Shown piece after piece: positions 20,754 through 28,863 of a stretch of DNA of 64,000 bases. The notes below the pieces were generated by a model. The model was not told where the DNA came from and did no database searches. It saw only the letters and a list, made by a program, of their open reading frames with translations. Source of the DNA: Lentisphaera marina (GTDB lineage: Bacteria > Verrucomicrobiota > Lentisphaeria > Lentisphaerales > Lentisphaeraceae); the NCBI RefSeq assembly GCF_028745505.1, contig NZ_JAQZZL010000001.1, positions 434,001 through 498,000 of the forward strand, in the 5' to 3' direction. Each line of letters begins with the position of its first letter. The first letter of the stretch is position 1. The translations under genes and the position numbers were made by a program.

Positions 20754-21884
20754 ATGACAAATTTTGATTACCTTCCCAATCGCCACAATACCGGATCCTA
20801 TAAATGGGATAAATATAAAAATACTGACATCATTCCTCTTTGGGTTGCCGATATGGATTTTGTTTCTCCTCCCTGCATTAGTGAAGCCCTAATTGAATCG
20901 GCACAATTCGGTATTTTTGGTTATTCAGAAGCCACCGAAAGCTGCTCCCAAGCCTTTATAAATTATGTGAAAGAACACCACCAGATCGAGCCCAAAGCAC
21001 AAGAGCTCTTTTGGCTCCCCGGTTTAGTATGTGCCTTGCATGCCGTTTGCCGTGCCTACACGCAGCCAGGCGATGAAGTCATTACGTTCACTCCTATTTA
21101 TCCCCCTTTCCTCTATGCCCCAGGCAACTCAGGAGCCAAGACGGTTGAAGTTCCCCTCGACCCAAAGACTCATCGTCCCAACATGGATCTTCTTCGCTCT
21201 GTTATTAATGAAAAGACTAAAGTTCTTCTCCTTTGCAACCCTCACAATCCTGTGGGCATCTGCTTCAGTAAAGAGGAACTTGCGGATATTGCAAAAATTT
21301 GCCTCGAAAACAATATCGTTTTATGTTCGGATGAAGTTCATTGTGACCTCGTTTTAGATACCGAGATCAAACACCATAGCATCGCCACCATATCTCCAGA
21401 AATTGCTCAACAGAGCATCACTTTAATGGCTCCGAGTAAAACTTGGAATATCGCTGGTCTCGGCTGTTCCATTGCTTACATCCCCAATGATTCTCTTCGT
21501 CGCAAATTTATTCGCGAATGCCGTGGCAAAATTCCAGAAACTAATATTTCCGGTCTCGTAGCCGGCGAGGCAGCTTATCGCGATGGCGAAGCTTGGCGCT
21601 TAGAGTTACTCGACTACCTGCGTGGCAATCTCAAAATCATCATGGAATTCGTTGAAAAACACAGCGATAAAATCAGCATGCAAAAAGTATCTGCGACTTA
21701 CCTCGCTTGGCTAGATTTCCGTCAGAGTGGTTTAGCGAATCCCGCAAAAGAGCTAGAAGCCGCCGGAGTTGGACTCTCCGATGGTAAAGATTTTGGTTTT
21801 GCAGGCTACATGCGTCTGAATTTTGGTTGCCCAAGAAGTCTTTTAAAAGAAGCTCTCCAGCGAATAAGTGATTGCATTAATTAA
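20754..21884 (+). CDS. patB: Cystathionine beta-lyase of the PatB/MalY type
   Basis: A 376-residue fold-type I PLP enzyme. The motif VADMDF near residue 30 is diagnostic of the MalY/PatB branch, whose members act as C-S lyases (cystathionine to homocysteine). Further motifs are NPHNPVG, SDEVHCDLV for the PLP-binding aspartate, and APSKTWNIAGL with the Schiff-base lysine. The ATG at 20754 matches family N-termini (MTNFDYLPNRHNTGSYKWD); an upstream in-frame start at 20667 would overlap the rnz start region. With MetZ elsewhere in the window it suggests capacity for both direct sulfhydrylation and lyase-type sulfur transfer. Substrate specificity is inferred. Confidence 0.87.
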   Translation: MTNFDYLPNRHNTGSYKWDKYKNTDIIPLWVADMDFVSPPCISEALIESAQFGIFGYSEATESCSQAFINYVKEHHQIEPKAQELFWLPGLVCALHAVCRAYTQPGDEVITFTPIYPPFLYAPGNSGAKTVEVPLDPKTHRPNMDLLRSVINEKTKVLLLCNPHNPVGICFSKEELADIAKICLENNIVLCSDEVHCDLVLDTEIKHHSIATISPEIAQQSITLMAPSKTWNIAGLGCSIAYIPNDSLRRKFIRECRGKIPETNISGLVAGEAAYRDGEAWRLELLDYLRGNLKIIMEFVEKHSDKISMQKVSATYLAWLDFRQSGLANPAKELEAAGVGLSDGKDFGFAGYMRLNFGCPRSLLKEALQRISDCIN

Positions 21885-21954
21885 ATGCACTGCTTTGCAT
21901 TTGTGTATCTCTTTATTCCTGTTAAGTTCAAAGCACTAAATAATTGGGGTTTGA

Positions 21955-22803
21955 ATGAAATATATAAAACATATTTGTTTTCTCGGGCTAATTGGCTTGC
22001 TCTACGCTTGCTCAAATTCTTACCGTCATAATCCATCTGCCCATAAGCCATACATCCCTCCGGCTCCAGCTAAATTACCCGAGGCTCCTGAGCCCAAACC
22101 TGAAGAGCCCACACAAGCCACACCAAATTATCTTATCCACATCGTAAAAAAAGGCGAGACCTTAAGTGCTATTTCAAAGCGCTATAAGACAACAGTTAAC
22201 TCCATTGCTCATACCAACCGGCTGAAAACATCTACCATTCAAGTTGGGCAAAAACTTTATATTAATAGCTCTTACAATCCCTATAAAACTTCCCGTAAAA
22301 AGCCCACTCTGCCTAGCCAAGTCAGGGTTGTCCCACGCACTTCTTGGTGTGAGACTAATATGAAAAGCAACGTCAATCCGATGGGGCGTATTAAAAAGAT
22401 CACCGTTCATCATACCACTGCGCCAAAAAACTTAGCCAAAATGAGCGATATTCAATACCTCAATATAATTGAAAAAGCCCATAAAAAGAAAGGTTGGGCC
22501 TCAATTGGCTATCACTACATCATCGGTCGAGATGGCACCATCTACCAAGGTCGCCCTATCAATTATCAAGGCGCCCACGTCAGCGGCGCTAATTCCAATA
22601 ATATTGGTGTCTCTCTCATCGGTGATTTCAACAAAAAACTTCCCAACCGCAGCCAACTCAATGCGCTCAATACAATGCTGGGCTACTTACGTAAAAAGTA
22701 CCAACTCCCCGCAACTAAAGTCTATGGACACAAACACCTCGGAACTTCAGAATGCCCTGGGATTCAGCTCGAAAAATGGCTCATTCAATACAGAAAGAAA
22801 TAA
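21955..22803 (+). CDS. LysM-containing N-acetylmuramoyl-L-alanine amidase lipoprotein
   Basis: A 282-residue lipoprotein. The signal peptide ends in the lipobox LLYAC, and a proline-rich linker follows. A LysM domain (HIVKKGETLSAISKRYKT, about residues 62-105) binds peptidoglycan. The C-terminal Amidase_2/PGRP domain (about 120-280) has VHHTTA, GYHYIIGRDGTIYQGRP and GHKHLGTSECPG, giving two histidines and a cysteine as zinc ligands. It cleaves the amide between MurNAc and L-Ala in the cell wall, implying that this organism makes peptidoglycan. No operon partner is evident; the next gene is convergent. Confidence 0.93.
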   Translation: MKYIKHICFLGLIGLLYACSNSYRHNPSAHKPYIPPAPAKLPEAPEPKPEEPTQATPNYLIHIVKKGETLSAISKRYKTTVNSIAHTNRLKTSTIQVGQKLYINSSYNPYKTSRKKPTLPSQVRVVPRTSWCETNMKSNVNPMGRIKKITVHHTTAPKNLAKMSDIQYLNIIEKAHKKKGWASIGYHYIIGRDGTIYQGRPINYQGAHVSGANSNNIGVSLIGDFNKKLPNRSQLNALNTMLGYLRKKYQLPATKVYGHKHLGTSECPGIQLEKWLIQYRKK

Positions 22804-22898
22804 GTTAATCAGTAGCAAAACTCTGCCAGCGGTAGATTCTGACCACATCATCAAAGCAAGAATTACTCTGCTTCGATGAGTCAGTAGAGACTTACTCT

Positions 22899-23795
22899 TT
22901 AAAATTTAAAGACTCCACTTGTCCATTCATCGATTTGCGCTGAGCGCAATTCTGTGAGGCCCAAAGACTCAAAATGACTTTTTATTTCAGGGTATTGCTC
23001 AGTCAAAATTCCCGCTAAGATTAAGCGTGAATTTTCGCCAGTTTTCAAATGCTTCATCAACTTATCTGATGCTCCCAATAAGACCGGAGCTAGGATGTTA
23101 GCCGCAATTATATCGTACTGCTTGCCCAAATCTAAAGTCGTTAAATCCGCTTGAAAAACATTAATGCGGTCAAGAGCATTGATGTCTTCAAAATGACGCC
23201 TCGTGCAATCAACTGCCTCGGGATCATAGTCAAAAGCTTCCACCGGTGCGCAACTGAGACGATCTGCCGCAAGTGAGAGGATACCTGAGCCACAACCAGC
23301 ATCTAAAAAGGACATGCCCTGTTGAACAGCAGAGGCTTCATCAATAAATTGTAAGCAAGCTTTAGTAGTTCCGTGATTGCCCGTGCCAAAACTCATACCT
23401 GGGTCAATTTCCAAAACGACTTCATCCGCTTCTTGAATTTCATATTCTTCCCAAGAGGGTTTAATCACAATGCGATCGGATACTTTCACCGTATGAAAAA
23501 ATTTCTTCCAAGTCTCTGACCAATCTTCGCGCAGCACTTCCTGAGCAATAAGATCAACTTCATCCGTATCGATAAAGCTCGCCCAATTTTCCAAGGCATT
23601 TTCTAAACGCCCTTGAACTTCATCGCGCTCTGCTTCCGTTTCGTAATACAAGGACATGCGAGCTATATCATCGTCTTTATCAAAATATGATGTGGGATAA
23701 AGCTCTTCCATGGGAAGCATCTCATCTAACATCTCTCCTACTGCAGTGTTTGTTAAAAGACTAACTACGTATAAAATTTCTTGGGGTTTGCTCAT
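22899..23795 (-). CDS. prmA: Ribosomal protein L11 methyltransferase
   Basis: A 298-residue SAM-dependent methyltransferase that trimethylates ribosomal protein L11. The SAM site is DAGCGSGILSLAA, preceded by the PrmA-specific DPGMSFGTGNHGTTKACLQ, and followed by NILAPVL in place of the NPPY-type motif. The N-terminal 100 residues form the substrate-recognition domain of the family (DWSETWKKFFHTVKVSDRIVI). It overlaps the upstream hypothetical gene by 4 bases, so the two are translationally coupled. Confidence 0.93.
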   Translation of the reverse strand: MSKPQEILYVVSLLTNTAVGEMLDEMLPMEELYPTSYFDKDDDIARMSLYYETEAERDEVQGRLENALENWASFIDTDEVDLIAQEVLREDWSETWKKFFHTVKVSDRIVIKPSWEEYEIQEADEVVLEIDPGMSFGTGNHGTTKACLQFIDEASAVQQGMSFLDAGCGSGILSLAADRLSCAPVEAFDYDPEAVDCTRRHFEDINALDRINVFQADLTTLDLGKQYDIIAANILAPVLLGASDKLMKHLKTGENSRLILAGILTEQYPEIKSHFESLGLTELRSAQIDEWTSGVFKF

Positions 23796-24484
23796 ATTAA
23801 ATCCTCGTCACTAAGCTGTTTCTCTAATCCATCTGCGACTTGGGCTAAGCGCGTTAAGACTGTTTTCTGTTCAGCTGGCGAAGATTCCCGTTTTATGGCG
23901 TAATGCAAGCTTAAAGCTCGAACTCCGCCCTCTTTGTCTTCTATTTTCAATTCCCCTAAATCTAGGCTCTTATTTAGACTATCGAGCTGCTCCACAACCT
24001 CATCTTCAGCTGGTCCGCATTCCGTATAGATATGGTAATGATCTCCCTCTTCCATCAAAATCATTTCATGCTTACGAGTTAAATCCGTTTTTAGAACAAA
24101 TGAGAAAAACGCGCCCTTATCACTAAAGGCAATAAGGTCGATTCCCAACAAAGTACGCAAGTCCGCAAAGGGGTTAATTGAATCGTCAGGACTAATTTCA
24201 CTAAGTTCGCCACTAATATCTTCTTGCGCCGCTCTAATATCCCATGTTAATGAAGGATAGTTTTCCATCACTTGTGGCAGAATATCTAGAGTGGCTTTAT
24301 AAGAATGCTTTTTCATAACCTGCAAAGCAGCCCAAATACCATTTTCATGAGCATCAACACGAGCCAAATAATTCATTAGCAAAGGGCACACTTCATCTGC
24401 CGGTAACAGAGCGAGTTCTTTTCGTGCTTGGAATCGTGAATTAAAATCTTCTAATGCACTAATTAATTGTTCTATTTTTCCCAT
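23792..24484 (-). CDS. Uncharacterised acidic protein coupled to prmA
   Basis: A 230-residue cytoplasmic protein that I do not recognise. The first 75 residues are helical and HEAT-like (LISALEDFNSRFQARKEL, then LMNYLARVDAHENGIWAAL). The rest looks alpha+beta (LIAFSDKGAFFSFVLKT, HYHIYTECGPAEDEVVEQL), loosely like YbjN or secretion-chaperone folds; that likeness is weak. The protein is strongly acidic. The ATG at 24484 has AGGA eight bases upstream; a TTG two codons earlier is less likely. Its stop overlaps the prmA start by 4 bases, suggesting coordinated synthesis with the L11 methyltransferase. Confidence 0.7.
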   Translation of the reverse strand: MGKIEQLISALEDFNSRFQARKELALLPADEVCPLLMNYLARVDAHENGIWAALQVMKKHSYKATLDILPQVMENYPSLTWDIRAAQEDISGELSEISPDDSINPFADLRTLLGIDLIAFSDKGAFFSFVLKTDLTRKHEMILMEEGDHYHIYTECGPAEDEVVEQLDSLNKSLDLGELKIEDKEGGVRALSLHYAIKRESSPAEQKTVLTRLAQVADGLEKQLSDEDLI

Positions 24485-24574
24485 GGTCAAGGTCCTCTAC
24501 AAAAGCTATTTTTTAAACTTGCAATACACTAAAGCTACATTACTATCTGTTCAGCTTATTTCTAAGCCCTAAGC

Positions 24575-24666
24575 GGAGAGATGACAGAGTCCGGCTTAAT
24601 GTGCTCGCCTGGAAAGCGGGTGTACTGGCAACAGTACCGAGGGTTCGAATCCCTCTCTCTCCGCCA
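24575..24666 (+). tRNA. tRNA-Ser (GGA)
   Basis: The acceptor stem GGAGAGA (24575-24581) pairs with TCTCTCC (24656-24662), followed by discriminator G and an encoded CCA. The anticodon stem CTCGC/GCGGG encloses the loop CTGGAAA, giving anticodon GGA for UCC and UCU codons. A long variable arm (TGTACTGGCAACAGTACCG region) marks a class II tRNA, and the T arm GAGGGTTCGAATCCCTC is complete. It stands alone between convergently unrelated genes. Confidence 0.96.
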
Positions 24667-24726
24667 TTTTTATTCCTCCCTGCGACAAGATGGTTTAGTG
24701 ATCCTATCACAATATAACGAGTCCAA

Positions 24727-25581
24727 ATGCCTCCTATTCTAAAAGTTATTATTGCCTCAATTCTATGGGGCGCTTCTGGTGTTTACGTCAAGGAAGCCGA
24801 TAACATGCCCGTAATTGCGATGGCGTTTTTTCGTTCTTTAATCCCTAGCCTATTCATTTATATTTTTCTAAAAAATGCTAAAACGCCTAAGAAAATACTC
24901 CGCAAAAATCATAAATGGATGCTTTTCGCTTCCAGCCTCAATAGTGCCAGAACAGTTCTTTTCTTTATTAGCTTTGCGCATACCACGATTGGCAATGCTC
25001 AAATCACTTTATATAGCTGGCCAATCTGGGCGGCGATCTTAGCTTATTTCTTTCTAAAAGAGCATCTATCACGTGTTCAAGTAGCTTTACTCTGCCTGAC
25101 ATTTTTGGGCCTCATTTGCATTTTTAGTCAAAGTGAATTGAGTTTGAATAACCATAATTTCATTGGAATTGCCGCCATGGCACTGAGTGCTTTTTTACAT
25201 GCCTGTTCAATGATTATTTTCAAAAAATATGGCGATGATTACAAAAGCGAAGAAATTGTCTTCTTCCAAAATATCATGACACCTATTTTACTCTTTGCTT
25301 TCTGTGTCCCCTTATTTGCAGAACTCAGCATGAAGCAAGTTGTCATTGCTTCTTCATTTGGATTTATTAATGGAATTATTGCCTTCTCTCTCTTTTTCTC
25401 AGCACTAAAAGAAATGAAAACGGCGAATGCGGCTCAAATCACATATATCGAACCCATTTGTGGCCTCATCTGGGGATACTTTCTTTATCAAGAACAAATT
25501 GGCTTCATGCAAATTTTAGGTGGTTCACTGATTCTAGGCTCAACCTTCATACTTTCATCTCTGAAAAGTAAAACGCCCTAA
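24727..25581 (+). CDS. EamA/DMT-family transporter
   Basis: A 284-residue polytopic membrane protein with about ten predicted transmembrane helices arranged as two EamA repeats. The first repeat has IASILWGASGVYVKEA, with LYSWPIWAAILAYFFLKEHLS at its end. The second has ALSAFLHACSMIIFKKY, and ITYIEPICGLIWGYFLYQEQI with the conserved proline-containing TYIEPI motif. Family members export amino acids or metabolites or act as permeases; nothing here identifies the substrate. The gene follows the tRNA by 60 bases, and its stop overlaps the stop of the convergent ankyrin gene by 4 bases. Confidence 0.88.
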   Translation: MPPILKVIIASILWGASGVYVKEADNMPVIAMAFFRSLIPSLFIYIFLKNAKTPKKILRKNHKWMLFASSLNSARTVLFFISFAHTTIGNAQITLYSWPIWAAILAYFFLKEHLSRVQVALLCLTFLGLICIFSQSELSLNNHNFIGIAAMALSAFLHACSMIIFKKYGDDYKSEEIVFFQNIMTPILLFAFCVPLFAELSMKQVVIASSFGFINGIIAFSLFFSALKEMKTANAAQITYIEPICGLIWGYFLYQEQIGFMQILGGSLILGSTFILSSLKSKTP

Positions 25582-25945
25582 GAAACATCCTTGTCACTAA
25601 GAGCACTAAGCGCCACCGAATGTAGTGGTGTGTAACCTCGAATATTGGCGATATCAGGATTTGAACCATGATCCAAGAGTAGCTCAACCACTTTTAAATC
25701 ACCCTTCAAGGTGGCAAAGTGCAAGGGTGTGTCCCCGTGGTGATTCTGCATCGAAGAGTCTGCACCTGCTTCTAAAAGTATTTTGACTGATTTAAAACAC
25801 AACTCTTGGACAGCAACATGCAAGGGTGATTCACCATAAAAATCTTTGGCATCTATATCGGCTTCTTGGCCGACTAAAAACTGCATGACTTTGGGGTAGT
25901 GAATAGCCACATGAATCGCTCTGCGGCCGTCAAAATCATGTGCCT

Positions 25946-25953
25946 TTATATTT
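25946..25953. repeat. Target site duplication of the ISL3-family element, left copy
   Basis: TTATATTT directly abuts the left inverted repeat and is repeated exactly at 27991-27998. Eight bases is the usual duplication for the ISL3 family. Confidence 0.92.
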
Positions 25954-26042
25954 GGTTCTTCACGGTTTTCCGGGAAAGGCGTCCCTAATTTTCAAGAAAA
26001 AGTATGTACTATCTCTGTAACCGTATGCCATTCTTTTGATTA

Positions 26043-26050
26043 CTTTGATT
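26043..26050. repeat. Target site duplication of the IS1595-family element, left copy
   Basis: CTTTGATT directly precedes the left end of the element and is repeated exactly at 26779-26786. Eight bases is usual for the IS1595 family. Confidence 0.93.
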
Positions 26051-26778
26051 GGGTCTTGTAAAGTTTAGACACAATTATTAGTGTTTAATATGAAGAATAA
26101 ATACATAAATCGTGCTCATATTACTGAAAAAAAGTTCCGAGAAGTCCTTAAATTTTTTGCCGCAGATTTTTCGGTCTCTCAAATCAGTGATTTAACACAC
26201 CTTAGTAGGGTTACAATTAATAACTTAATTCAAAGAATTCGGCAACGAATCTTTAGTCTAACTTGTGAAGAAAATCCATTATTATTAGGAGATATAGAAG
26301 CTGATGAAAGTTATTTTGGAGCCCGTAGAGCAAGAGGTCGCCGAGGCCGTGGTGCCAGTAATAAAATTAAAGTTTTTGGACTTCTAAAAAGAGAAGGGAA
26401 AGTCTACACTGAAATAGTAAATGATGTTTCAGCTAAAACACTATTAGGTATTATTAGAGGTAAAGTTGAACTCGAAAGTGTGATTCACACAGATGGATGG
26501 AAAGCTTATAATGGTTTAGTTGATCTAGGTTATAAAAAGCATTATAGAGTTATTCATAGTGAGAATGAATTTGCGAATAACAAATCCCATATTAATGGAA
26601 TTGAGTCCTTCTGGGGGTATGCAAAACATCGGCTCACAAAATTCAAAGGATTGAAGTCTGAGTACTTTGATTTACATTTAAAAGAATCAGAGTATAGATT
26701 CAATAACCGAAAGCAAAATTTATACAAAATTTTGCTTAAAGAATTTAGAGAAAATCCGCTCTAAAGTTTACAAGTCCC
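26051..26778 (+). mobile_element. IS1595-family insertion sequence, apparently complete
   Basis: 728 bases bounded by inverted repeats of 19 bases with 17 matches (26051-26069 and 26760-26778), flanked by the exact 8-base duplication. It contains one intact transposase gene. It sits inside the ISL3-family transposase gene in opposite orientation. Confidence 0.93.
26090..26764 (+). CDS. IS1595-family (ISXO2-like) transposase
   Basis: A 224-residue transposase. The N-terminal helix-turn-helix (VSQISDLTHLSRVTINNLIQRIR) is followed by the ISXO2-like catalytic domain. The first acidic residue lies in IEADESYFGARRARGRRG, the second in IHTDGWKAYN, and the third position in NGIESFWGYAKHRLTKFKG, matching the DDE/N pattern of the family. 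The frame is full length with no interruption. The ATG at 26090 is preferred over a GTG at 26081; neither has a strong ribosome site. The TAA stop lies in the right inverted repeat. The element is likely able to transpose. Confidence 0.92.
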   Translation: MKNKYINRAHITEKKFREVLKFFAADFSVSQISDLTHLSRVTINNLIQRIRQRIFSLTCEENPLLLGDIEADESYFGARRARGRRGRGASNKIKVFGLLKREGKVYTEIVNDVSAKTLLGIIRGKVELESVIHTDGWKAYNGLVDLGYKKHYRVIHSENEFANNKSHINGIESFWGYAKHRLTKFKGLKSEYFDLHLKESEYRFNNRKQNLYKILLKEFRENPL

Positions 26779-26786
26779 CTTTGATT
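26779..26786. repeat. Target site duplication of the IS1595-family element, right copy
   Basis: CTTTGATT, an exact copy of 26043-26050. Confidence 0.93.
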
Positions 26787-27990
26787 TTATTATTCATACC
26801 TTCAAGAACACTTGTGTTTAATGGAAACTTAGAGGATGCTAAAATGCCTCGTACGTAGGGTCTTAATTTTCTCGCAAAATTTTCAAGAGGCTTTATTCCT
26901 GATTCTTTCACTTGCTTAAACCAATACCTCCAGTTATTAAAGGCTTCTTTAACTGTAGGACAAAACCATATATCTTTTAAGGCCTGCTTCATCATGTAAA
27001 CAACAGCGAGAGGCTTATTGGCTTGTAGTAATTCTTGAAGTTTAATTTCTTGAGAACCGCGAAGATTAGATTTATTTTTCAGTAATAACCAGCGTCCTTG
27101 CTTGACTACTTTTCTCGCTTTTTTGTCCTCTTTCAACTCATTAGCTCGATCTACACGAACTCGATCAATAACTTCACGCCCATATTTTGCTATTACATGA
27201 AACAGATCATAAACGACCTCGGCGTGTGGACAGTGTTCTTTCACTTCCAAATCAAAAGATGTATTCATATCCATTGCGACTGCTTCAATATTCTGACAGT
27301 ACTCACCGAGTTCTTCAAAGAAAGGTCGAATATTTTTCCTGGACCTCCCTTCTCCAATCCATAGAACCTGCTGTGTATTTGCATCAGCAATCACAGTTGC
27401 GTAACGATGACCTTTGTGTAGAGCGAATTCATCCATTACAAGCTGCCTGATTCTACTATAATCTGGCTCTGTAACTTCACGAATTAAACGGCCCTTATCA
27501 ATATCCTTTACCGTTGTCCAATGTAATCCTAAAAGGTTCGAGACATGACTTATGGGAAGAATGCGGCACAAAGCTTCAGTATAATTCTTCAATCGTTTTG
27601 TCACCCTAGAATAAGGTGCTAGCCACGGTATGTGCTCAGTTCTTACTCCACATACTAAGCAATTAACTCTACGTACTTGTATTATTAGATATGTTTTATA
27701 TTCGAAACATGATAAATCACGTACCTTACGTTCGCTTATATCATGTATAGAATTGCCCATGAGGCCACAACGTCCGCAGCAAGCCGTTTTATGAGGGATA
27801 AGCTTAACTCTAAGTTTATCTCTATCTATATAAAAATCTTCAACTGCGAAACCTTGCCAAAAATTTGAAAGGAAGTTATCTGTTAACATAAGTCGTTCTC
27901 TTTATTTTGTTTAATTGTGGTAAATCAAACTTAATCATGAGAACGACTTTTTTACTAATTATTGCAAATCACGCAAATCCGTGAAGAACC

Positions 27991-27998
27991 TTATATTT
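27991..27998. repeat. Target site duplication of the ISL3-family element, right copy
   Basis: TTATATTT, an exact copy of 25946-25953, next to the right inverted repeat. Confidence 0.92.
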
Positions 27999-28863
27999 GC
28001 GCCACAGGCAATGAGTTGTTCAACGGCTTCCAAGGCACCTTTTTTCGACGCTAAATGCAATGGCATCGCTCCGACTAAGTTCGCGTACTCTGTGTTGGCT
28101 CCCGCCATGATCAACATTTTGATCATCCTCGGCATCGTCCATGCTATGTGCAGGGGAGTGTTGCCCTCTTCGTTAGGAATTTCTATATTCGCTCCACAAG
28201 ACATTAAGCATTCTAGGGTTCGTATTCTTCCACTATGTACGGCAACGTGAATAGGAGTGTCTCCTGTATGACTTCTCGTATTAAGGGGTATACCAAGAGA
28301 AGATAAGTACTCAATAATATTATCTGAGCCCGCTTCTGCCGCTAAATGCATAAGCCCAAAACCATTTTTTTGTCTATAGTTAATTAATTGAGGGTGTTTT
28401 TTAAGCAGGTTTTTTAAGCTAGTTAAATTCCCCGAACGCATACTCGACTTAACAGCACTATGCAGTTCTGCGGAGTATTGTTGATGGACAACTTGTGCAC
28501 CACCGCCTAAAAGGTATTTCACACTATCAAGATCTCCTGCAGACACTGAAATATCCAAGGGTGTTTGGCCCGCGTCATTAACCCGATTAGGATCAGCTCC
28601 CGCTACCAAAAGCGACGCCATTATATCCTGTCTTTTTAAAGTTTTCATTGTGATCTCCAGTATGTGATTATAAAAATAAAATCGTGCTAGCATGCAAACA
28701 CAAATAATTTAGAAATTAAGTTCTAAGTTTTTTAAATATCTGTTAAATCATTAACAGCACATGATCACAAAAGAGCCCTTTTCTGGTGACCAAAAATCTT
28801 AAGTAAACTTTTCATTATGGGCTTTAAACTGTAGTGTTTGTCAAAAAAATTGTAACTACCCCA

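Larger units (their letters stand above)
25960..27889 (-). pseudogene. ISL3-family transposase, split by the inner element
   Basis: The first part (27889-26779) encodes a zinc-binding N-terminus (CCGRCG and CLVCG) and the DDE transposase core, including VMDEFALHKG, AVAMDMNTSF and VYDLFHVIAKYGREV. The last 27 residues (VIKRMAYGYRD... ending FPGKP) lie beyond the inner element at 26042-25960. Joining them with one copy of the 8-base duplication gives 1194 bases, 397 codons and a stop, the usual family size. The stop codon lies inside the inverted repeat. In its present state the frame runs three codons (GDL) into the inner element and stops at 26768. It has therefore lost the conserved C-terminus and is probably inactive. 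Confidence 0.93.
25954..27990 (-). mobile_element. ISL3-family insertion sequence, interrupted by an IS1595-family element
   Basis: Terminal inverted repeats GGTTCTTCACGG (25954-25965) and its complement (27979-27990) are perfect over 12 bases. They are flanked by an 8-base target duplication. Subtracting the inner element and its duplication leaves 1301 bases, a normal ISL3 length. It carries a single transposase gene on the minus strand, now broken. The element interrupts the ankyrin gene in the same orientation. Confidence 0.93.
25578..28648 (-). pseudogene. Ankyrin-repeat protein gene, split by insertion sequences
   Basis: The N-terminal coding part is 28648-27991 and the C-terminal part 25945-25578. 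Removing the 2037-base element plus one target duplication joins them in frame: 658 + 368 = 1026 bases, or 341 codons and a stop. The joint restores a normal ankyrin turn (CGANI followed by KAHDFDG). The product would be about ten ankyrin repeats with no signal peptide or membrane segment, a protein-binding scaffold. The ATG at 28648 has GGAG six bases upstream. As it stands, the N-terminal fragment continues nine codons into the element and stops (FFTDLRDLQ). The C-terminal fragment has no clear ribosome site of its own. Confidence 0.92.
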
